Assembly (NCBI GenBank): GCA_002099365.1
Contig: MSED01000003.1
Span: 1,860,001 to 1,924,000 of the forward strand
Length of the DNA: 64,000 nucleotides
Direction of reading: 5' to 3'
Source: Phialophora verrucosa
Taxonomy: Eukaryota > Ascomycota > Eurotiomycetes > Chaetothyriales > Herpotrichiellaceae
Of the stretch, positions 57,197 through 64,000 are shown in pieces; position 1 is the stretch's first letter; each line of letters starts with the position of its first letter. A program made the position numbers and the translations under genes. Below the pieces are notes generated by a model. That model was given only the letters and a program-made list of their open reading frames with translations, was not told the DNA's origin and made no database searches.

Positions 57197-57545
57197 ACGG
57201 CGCTAGAGACATACGGAAATCCAGAGTCATCAATGCCCGGTGTTGGTAGTTGTTCTGCACTGTAGGGCTAGACGTGTTATCGAACCTGTTGACAGTTGAT
57301 TGTATCAAGGGCGTGGACTGTATAGGCTTCAAGCGAGATATTGAGTGGAGCGAGTTGACGTGATGCCCTTGCCGTGGCCAACGAGACCATGTCCCTCACA
57401 TTGAAGGGCAGTAGAGAAGTCGCACAGCATCCACTTTCGGCGCCTCTTTCGGACCCTGGAAAGTCCTCGTTGTATTTGGGAAGAATACAACCTGTCCCAC
57501 CAGCGACAAGTCCTGGTGGATGCCTGTACCTTCAATTGGAGTCTG
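57197..57545. other. Intergenic, convergent 3' ends
   Basis: Short 3' flanks of the kinase-like and sulfite-transporter genes; nothing recognised. Confidence 0.6.
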
Positions 57546-59324
57546 TCAGACGAGCTTTTCTCCATCCCCGAACTTATCAGGTGCTCCATCGTTGATTTTG
57601 CCGACCTCCCGAGTGGGAGTCTTGAACAACCTTTTGCCGCCGGTAATGAGATCCCGCAGGGTCGCATATGCAACGAGAAGCCACAGGAGGAACACGGAGA
57701 CTGAAACCATCTGAGGAGAGTCAGCTGCATGCACGCGAGAGTCTTCAGGAAGGGCTTTTATCCTTACGGAGCCAATGACTCGGAAGAATTCGGATGGTAT
57801 CTCTTTCGCGAGCGTGTTGCATGCTAAGGCGAATGTGCCGATCGGGAAAGTGAATCTGGTGAATGTAAGCCGCAATGTACTACGAGGTTTCGTGTCTTGC
57901 TTCCTTACCCCCACCATCCCATGTTAAACGGAAAGCTTTTGCAGTGGTATATCGTGGCAACTGCGAGAAACAGCCATAACAATGTAAACCCCCACATGAT
58001 CAGAGAGAAGAGCACGCCGAAATTGTAAGCCAAGTCGCCAGCCAGGGGATGTATGCTCTTGGTTTGAGGAAACACCTTCATTGCCACAGACCCAAGTTTC
58101 ATGATAGAAAAGCTCCCCATACCGAAGGGACCGAGTGGAACGAAGCAGGACACAATAACTTCGCGGGACGGCAGCTTGTGGATTGTTAGACGTTGCCAGT
58201 ACATGATCAGAATGAATATAGCCGTTGGAAGGCCGACACCAAGTAGGATATAGCCGGCCAGTGTTGTAATAAGGGCCTGTTGATTATTCGGTAGGACGTC
58301 GGCGACCAGCGCTGCAGTTGCCGATGCAACGACAGTCCCGATGACTGGGAACATTTGTAGAGCCGTGATTGTTGAGAGTGGCGTTTCTTCTTGTCGGCCG
58401 ATGACGAGGAGGAAGGGGAGAAACAAGGCACAGATGAGACACAGCGCAGCGTCTGCCATCCATAATCTGCATCGGTCAGACTGTGACAAACTCTGCTACA
58501 AACCGATACTCACCCCCATGCTAGATATATCACCCATTCTCCCCATGCGGGCACGCAAACGAACACCATCATATTGACAATGGTTCCAAGACTCTAATAT
58601 TGTTGATCAGCACAGTACCATGGATAGCTGGGCGGTCCTACCATTGGTATCGCGCTCAAGAAGAATGCTTGATTCGGTCTTTCAGCCAAAGTGAACCACA
58701 CCTGCGGGAACATGACAAATTGTAGGACGGACACGAAGAGGAAGAATGCATAGAGGCCGATGTTCAAGCAGAAGACGACAACTGAGAGCCAGTAGAGCCA
58801 TCTGGCACCGTACGGGAATTGGTTCAGCAGGCTCGCGACGATCTAGCAAGTCATTGAATTAGCGTTTTGCAACCAGACAAATCGAAGAGCGAACTCGTGG
58901 TTTGGGGCCTCGCTCATCCAGATACTGGCACTGAGATCCTTGTGGTAGGGTACTTACGCCTGTTCCCATTGTCACGGTGAACCAACTTCAGACACAAGTC
59001 AGGCAATGGTCTCTCGTATCTTTGAGGGATGGTCACGTACGACGGTGTAAAGTACTTGACATACTTCCTCCACCCCATTTCACCATTTTTGCGAGGGTCC
59101 AAGTCCAACTCCATTTGCTTGCCATTCCGCTTGGACGAGGAAGCAGGAGCTGCTGTCAGGGAAGCCACATCCTGAACAGCTTCTCCCAAGGCAGGATTCC
59201 AGGTTGAAATGTCGCCATTGTCGTCCGCGCCTCCGGTTAAAGTCTTCTGCAGACTGACCGCGGCGTTAGTGATCCTCCGAGTCAAGGCCCTTGGTCGAGT
59301 CGGTCGAGGCTGAGGATCGGGCAT
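57546..59324 (-). CDS. ssu1: TDT-family transporter, sulfite efflux pump (Ssu1-like)
   Basis: Ten-helix plasma-membrane exporter of the tellurite-resistance/dicarboxylate transporter family; fungal members with this sequence export sulfite and support sulfite tolerance and cysteine catabolism. Exons on the minus strand: 59324-59041, 58985-58958, 58842-58642, 58593-58514, 58466-57909, 57855-57768 and 57710-57546, giving 467 residues. Seen: KYFTPSWFTVTMGTGIVASLL across three exons, then FPYGARWLYWLS, VPAWGEWVIYLAWGLWM, TALQMFPVIGTVVASA, GYILLGVGLPTAIF, PLGPFGMGSFSIMKLG and FPFNMGWWGFTFPIGTFA. The last intron (57767-57711, 57 nt) has no stop and keeps frame, so retention adds 19 residues. The cytosolic N terminus of ~90 residues is longer than in yeast. 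Sulfite rather than malate is inferred from motif likeness. Confidence 0.9.
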
Positions 59325-60583
59325 TGCCCTCTTGCGGGGAAGATGCGACTATTGTAGAAAATATGTGTCACAAATTGGCCTCTGTGACGTCGGGGTCGGG
59401 TTTGTGGAATGGTTGAACGAAGCCGATATATTCTTTCTCCGCGGTGTGAGACGAATCTGATATTTCTCCAAAGGAGTCCCACTACATTATCCTCCGGGTG
59501 TCTGCGAGACGGGAAAGAGTATGGAAAATGGCAATGACGGACACCGCGGCGGACCCTGCGGTTGACTTATACGGATAGATAGCTGTTGGACGGTCGATGA
59601 AATGGCTTTTACGTGGAGGAGGCAACGGCTGAGCTAATATTCGATCTGGGCCAAAGCGGAACGACGGCAGGCTGGAACATCTCGCATGCTTGTGGAGCAT
59701 GTGAGCGCTCTTGGCTTGGAGCTCGAGATGAGTGAGGGAACTAGGGCCGCTGGATGGCCGAATGACGGTCAGCCATTGGAAGAAATACCGTCCGAAAGAG
59801 AGAAAGCTCAGGTGTCACAGGTACCGCGAGAGTCTCACAGGGTCTGTTTTGGTGCAGGGAAACCTTCCACAACCGGGCAAAGCAGCTGGTATCGTGGCTA
59901 GCTTGCGTTAGTTGCGCCCCAGACAGAATCCGGAATCCCAGAGAGCCAATTAAGAATCAATTCTGTTAATATGCAAAAGAATGGACTCGAGATAGGTAGG
60001 TTGCGGTTTCCCAAGAATGGATGTCGATGCTAAAGCACACGAATATCCGGTAGCACGACCTGTCGCTACCAGGCCTTGAAAAGAGCGTCTTAGGTTTCCC
60101 ATGTCCTCCCCAACAATTTGATCCTTGAATCCAGCTGATGTCGACAACGGCAGTTGCTCGCCAAGCGAATGTGGGAGAGCCAGAGGCAAGGCCATCTGTT
60201 CTAATCTTCGCCCACCATGGGTATAGAAATGAAAGCATTTCTGCATCCTCCTCTGACCTCTCCTACTCCGCGGGAGCGCCCTACGAAATGCAGACCTCAT
60301 CATGCACTTCCCAACCACAAAGGGCGGTTGCTTGAAAATTGCCGGATGATCGATCAAGCTGCAAGTGTAGAGACCTGACGCCTGCACAAAAGAATCCTGT
60401 CTGGGATGCCTCACATGTGGTAGATGACGGTGTCGGATTACCGCTGGTCGCACTGATGCAGTCTTTCACGATAGGTGAACGCAGTGTCGAGGTGACGGAA
60501 CAGTTGCGGCTGTTGCCGATAGTTGAAGTAAGGTGTCTTACTGCCGCAGGCTTTGGAAGCATGCAACAGTGGTCACCACCACC
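59325..60583. other. Intergenic, no gene recognised
   Basis: About 1.25 kb: promoter of the sulfite transporter and 3' flank of the PIN protein. Open frames at 60453-59950 (minus) and elsewhere show no domains. Confidence 0.5.
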
Positions 60584-61904
60584 TTAAGGCACGAACAGTC
60601 GACCTCTACCGCGGGTCGCCCCTCGTTCGAAACCATTGCCGTAGCCCCGATTAACGTTCGCTCCCCGTCCACCCCGGAAGTAGTTGCCACGAAATGCACC
60701 ACGGCCGCTATTGAACTGATTGGGAACATGGTTGCTGGTGTTCACAAGCGGGGTGCTGCCTCGCGCAAAACTCCCACGGTCGAAGGAATCTGGATCGATC
60801 TCTTCGACCGGGATTTGAGGCTTACTCGCTGCAGGTTGGGCGGGAGTACTGAACGAGCTTCGTGGAGATCGAGTATTCCCTCCTCTTCCACGCACGGTGC
60901 CCGGCCCCGCCCCAGCCGCAGCCCCGGTACTTCGTGACAGCTGTGCGCCTCGGGTTGGCCCACGACCTCTCGGCTTGAAGACAACCTCCTCCTCGTCGCT
61001 GTCTACATCATTGTAGCTGAACAGTGTCTTGGGCTCGGAAGCTAAAACCGTCTTGGGTGCGTCTTTCTTGGTGTTCTCCTGTGTCTGGGTTTCATTCTCA
61101 TCCATGCCGAGAGTACTTCTGAGTTGGTGGATGTTCTTCGTAGGTATGCCAAAGTCGCGCGCAAGATGCATGGTATCGGCCGAGTTGGTCAGAAAGATGA
61201 GGCTCTCGTCTGTTAGTGCTTTCTTCTCGTTTACGTACCAGACCACCGGATTAAGCAAGGGTTTTAGCGACGGTGGCACAGGCGTCTGGTCTTGATTCAG
61301 CATCGTGGCGGACTTGACCTCAGGACTAGTCTTAGAGCTCTGTGGCCCAGAGGATGAGGGTGAGAGTGGTGGGGTTGAACTAGGCGATGTAGTGCCAGGA
61401 TCTTTTGCGAAGTTGAGCTTGTCGAGCAACATCTGCGAAAGCGCATTTCCAGCGCCAGTGCCTTTCAACGGCAGCTCTATGTCCTTCTCCGGATTGCGAG
61501 GCATGGCTGGAAGCGCAGGCTCCTCGTTTATGCCGGCGTTCTTCAGGCTTTCGTTCAAATAATGCTCCTCCACCTCAGCCCAGGTCGGATACTGATCGTC
61601 AGGGCCTTGCAGGATGACAGGGTCGTGTGGGAGGTCACCACGGGAGGAGGTGCTGCGGTCGAGGAACTTGACAGCTTTGCGCGCGCTGATGCCGATGGGC
61701 GAAGAGTCTTTCTTCAAGACGTGGAGGCGGGAGAGCGCTATCTAAGTTAGCAGAAGGCGAGAAGCGTGCGGCAAGGGCGACCCTACTGTACAAAGGCACC
61801 ACGAGGATAACGAGGCCTCGTGAGACCCAAGTTTCGATCTCGTCGAGGTTTCGCGTCAAGGCCGTGTCGTCAACAAGACAATGGATGGGGTTTGGTTTCG
61901 ACAT
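60584..61904 (-). CDS. PIN-domain protein with RGG tail (Nmd4-like)
   Basis: 423 residues from exons 61904-61787 and 61737-60584; the intron is 49 nt with branch CTAAC and joins VVPLYT-LSRLHVLKK. The N-terminal segment (IHCLVDDTALTRNLDEIETW, LVILVVPLYTLSRL, ARKAVKFLDRS) resembles the PIN domain of yeast Nmd4, a partner of the NMD helicase Upf1; the PIN acidic residue is present in LVDDTA. A second PIN part follows a Ser/Pro-rich insertion (ALTDESLIFLTNSADTMHLA). The C-terminal ~130 residues are Arg/Gly-rich (GRGPTRG, RGAFRGNYFRGGRGA), an RNA-binding and methylation-prone tail. A role in RNA decay is inferred. Confidence 0.75.
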
Positions 61905-62449
61905 GTTGTGTCGTTCGAGTAGGCGGTTCGATGAATGGAGGGAGAGTTTTGCGAACTCAACAACGCATCAGCGCACCTTTTGAAGGACGCGGTAGCTTGG
62001 CGCTACGACTACATTATCAGTGATAGATTAGTGTTTGTTAAGTCCTCAGAATACAATGGTAAAGAGGTGAAGCCAACGTATTCAAGGTGCAATACCAGGT
62101 ATGTGTGTGGTGCAGAAGTGGTGACGGGTGCAGGTGCGCATCTTCGCTAGGAATAGGTGAAGGCCGTGCTGCGGCAATAGGCAGGCTTCAGGGGATAAAT
62201 CATTACAACGAAAGGTCGTGAAGAGAGCGGTCACAAGTTGAACCTCTAACGACGATGAGCAGTAAGTTGGCAATGTTGCGTGGGACTCTAAGAATCGGAA
62301 GGTTGGAAGCGGGACAAGCGCAGAGGAAACAAGCATCTGATCGAATTGCGGGTGGGCGAATCACGCAGGCCTCTACCTGCTCGTCGCCCCAACTGGCGGG
62401 GCCTGCGCTTTGCAGCACCGAGCAAACATCTGACTCTACTCAGTATTCT
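61905..62449. other. Intergenic
   Basis: Promoter of the PIN gene and 3' flank of the UPF0183 gene; nothing recognised. Confidence 0.6.
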
Positions 62450-64000
62450 CTAGAACACTGTCAAACAGCTCACGGTATCATTCTTGAGCACTTCAAACAA
62501 CATGCCCGGGAAGCCAAACAATTCCGTGTTGCTCATTGCGCCGCCAGCATCTCCTAGACCATGCTCATCGGCTTTCCCTCTCGTTGGGCTTTCCTCGAGA
62601 TCCCCCAGCAACTCGATCGAGCTCTCGGGGCTTTCTCCCCATCCTCTGTTCAGCACCATGCCGCGCTGCATCTGCTTCTCCTCGTTCATGTCCTTGTACG
62701 TGTCGTGCCACACCTCTTTGAGGGCAGACGATATTTCCGAGAACGGCATTTCAGAAGTCAACACTGGCTCTCTGCTCTCCGCATCCAGTCGTATTACCCA
62801 CCGACTTCTCCGGTGCCGATTGAATGGAAATGACCCTGGCACATTGCCGTGCAACAAGATCTTGGTGGCAACAAGCTGCGCGCTGGATGATGCTGAAATC
62901 TCACCCAGCTCCGAACCAGGGAAAGGCGGTGATCTTGCTGCCGGAAACGATATCAGTACGTCAAATCCGTGATTGAAGTAGTTGTAGAAGCATTCATCGC
63001 TCGACGAATCGGTGCGATCTTCGTCAAGTTCCGGATCGAAGTCCGAGTCTTCTGTATAACTGTGCATAGATGACTGGTCGGTATCCAATGCTTGAGGGTC
63101 GAGTCCTGGAGACACGCTTGATTGTCGTCGGTTGGTAGGCTTGCCCTTCGCATGGATGGAAATTCGTCGATCATGCTTACGATAGATGGCATCCGGCGGG
63201 CCCAACTCGGCCACAAGATCTTGGGGAGTTGTCTCACTTAGTGTGATCGCTAAAGGCGGCGAGCTCCTTCGCATCAATTCCAGCCTACCACCACCAAGCA
63301 CTCTTACCTCTTCAATCTCATCAGGGACAGTCTCCACGGATTTGCCGATAAGAGCCGGCGATCGTGGGTACGCCGGCGGTTTCGTATACAGGTTTGATCT
63401 CACTTCGGTCCACGAGGGCCCTGAAAAGATAGCCATTGATTTCGCTGGACCAGTCGCATTCGAGGACAGTATCGACACAAAGTCCACCTTTTCTGACCAT
63501 GCTTTGTGCTTCACCGGGAAAGTGAAGGCCAATCCCGGATAGGAAAGAACATACGTTCCTTCGGTGAGGCCGGCTTCAGGGGGAATATATTCTCCTGCGT
63601 AAGTTGGTCCGAACAGACGGCTATAGACATGGCGAAAGGTTGGCCCGCTTTGGTGGACCTCATCTTGGTTGACATCATCCGAACTCTTAGCTCGGCGGAC
63701 CAGCGGAGTATTCTTATAGACGAAGGTGCTGAGAGAGAAGTCGAGAACCTCGATCAGTCGCAATCTTTGATCTGGACCGTCGAAGCGAAGTCTCAAGCCA
63801 TTATATGGCAGACTCAGAATAATCGGCTGAGTAAGTGGTTCCGCAGCAGAACAGGATAGGTCGAGATTGGGATAGATTTGCGGAGACGCCTTTAGCCTCG
63901 TTATCACACTGTAGATGGAAGAGCCGAGGGCTGTAGCTATTTGTTAGATCGAATAGTGAGAAAGCCGAAAATGCATACTTATCCAACTGATGCCTCTGTC
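62450..64000 (-). CDS. UPF0183 / PHAF1 (C16orf70-like) family protein, 5' end cut by window edge
   Basis: Conserved eukaryotic protein; the human homologue PHAF1 is linked to autophagosome membranes, and the fungal role is unknown. Exon 63930-62450 plus part of an upstream exon at 64000-63979 (donor GTATGC, acceptor GCTACAG, branch TCTAAC). The join reads GISWITLGSSIYSVITRLK. Seen: the signature LPYNGLRLRFDGPDQRLRLIE, TFRHVYSRLFGPTYAGEY, TEGTYVLSYPGLAFTFP, ATGPAKSMAIFSG, and TPQDLVAELGPPDAIYRKHD, then a Ser/Asp-rich insertion and YFNHGFDVLIS with KILLHGNVPGSFPFNRHRRSRW. At least the first exon(s) lie outside the window. The C terminus ends at a stop at 62450. Confidence 0.9.

Overview
The window is nuclear DNA of a filamentous ascomycete (Pezizomycotina). 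Genes carry short introns of roughly 30-80 nt, GT-AG ends and CTAAC/CTGAC-type branch sites. They are interleaved on both strands, and products are typical of this group: a Zn2Cys6 regulator, an alpha/beta-hydrolase-NACHT-WD NLR, a TDT-family sulfite pump, a Nmd4-like PIN protein and a fungal-only ubiquitin-like domain. An affinity to Eurotiomycetes/Chaetothyriales is a guess. No tRNA, rRNA, CRISPR array or intact transposon was recognised.

Layout. 1-4.1 kb: the 3' part of an SDR gene cut by the window edge, a small mitochondrial-type membrane protein and a possible tiny secreted protein behind a TATA box. 4.5-18.7 kb is a housekeeping block: a synaptojanin-type Sac/5-phosphatase, a coiled-coil plus ubiquitin-like protein, EMC2 and AP-3 delta. 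18.7-23.6 kb is gene-poor, with pyrimidine-rich tracts and two separate 7-bp tandem repeats; it leads to a 54-residue protein whose motif PTGGWH is split twice by introns at the same place. 24.8-45.6 kb holds a Zn2Cys6 regulator, eIF4E, the divergent pair SYM1/RPS2, two mitochondrial-type proteins of unknown function, a glutathionyl-hydroquinone reductase-like GST, a paxillin-like LIM protein and inositol-3-phosphate synthase. 46.5-60 kb looks accessory: a Dcg1/hydantoin-racemase-like enzyme, a DHA1-type MFS gene with two in-frame stops, a large NLR with a frame break, a fructosamine-3-kinase-like gene and an SSU1-type sulfite transporter. 60.5-64 kb returns to conserved genes: a Nmd4-like PIN/RGG protein and a PHAF1/UPF0183 protein cut by the right edge.

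How the genes relate. Most are independent housekeeping loci. Phosphoinositide and inositol metabolism appear twice (INO1 and the Sac/5-phosphatase), and vesicle or membrane biogenesis twice (AP-3 delta and EMC2). The accessory block combines small-molecule handling (two exporters, an amine-repair kinase, an Asp/Glu-racemase-fold enzyme) with a self/non-self receptor, and both broken genes lie there. Exon coordinates were derived by hand from splice motifs, reading-frame continuity and remembered family motifs; no alignment or transcript data were available.
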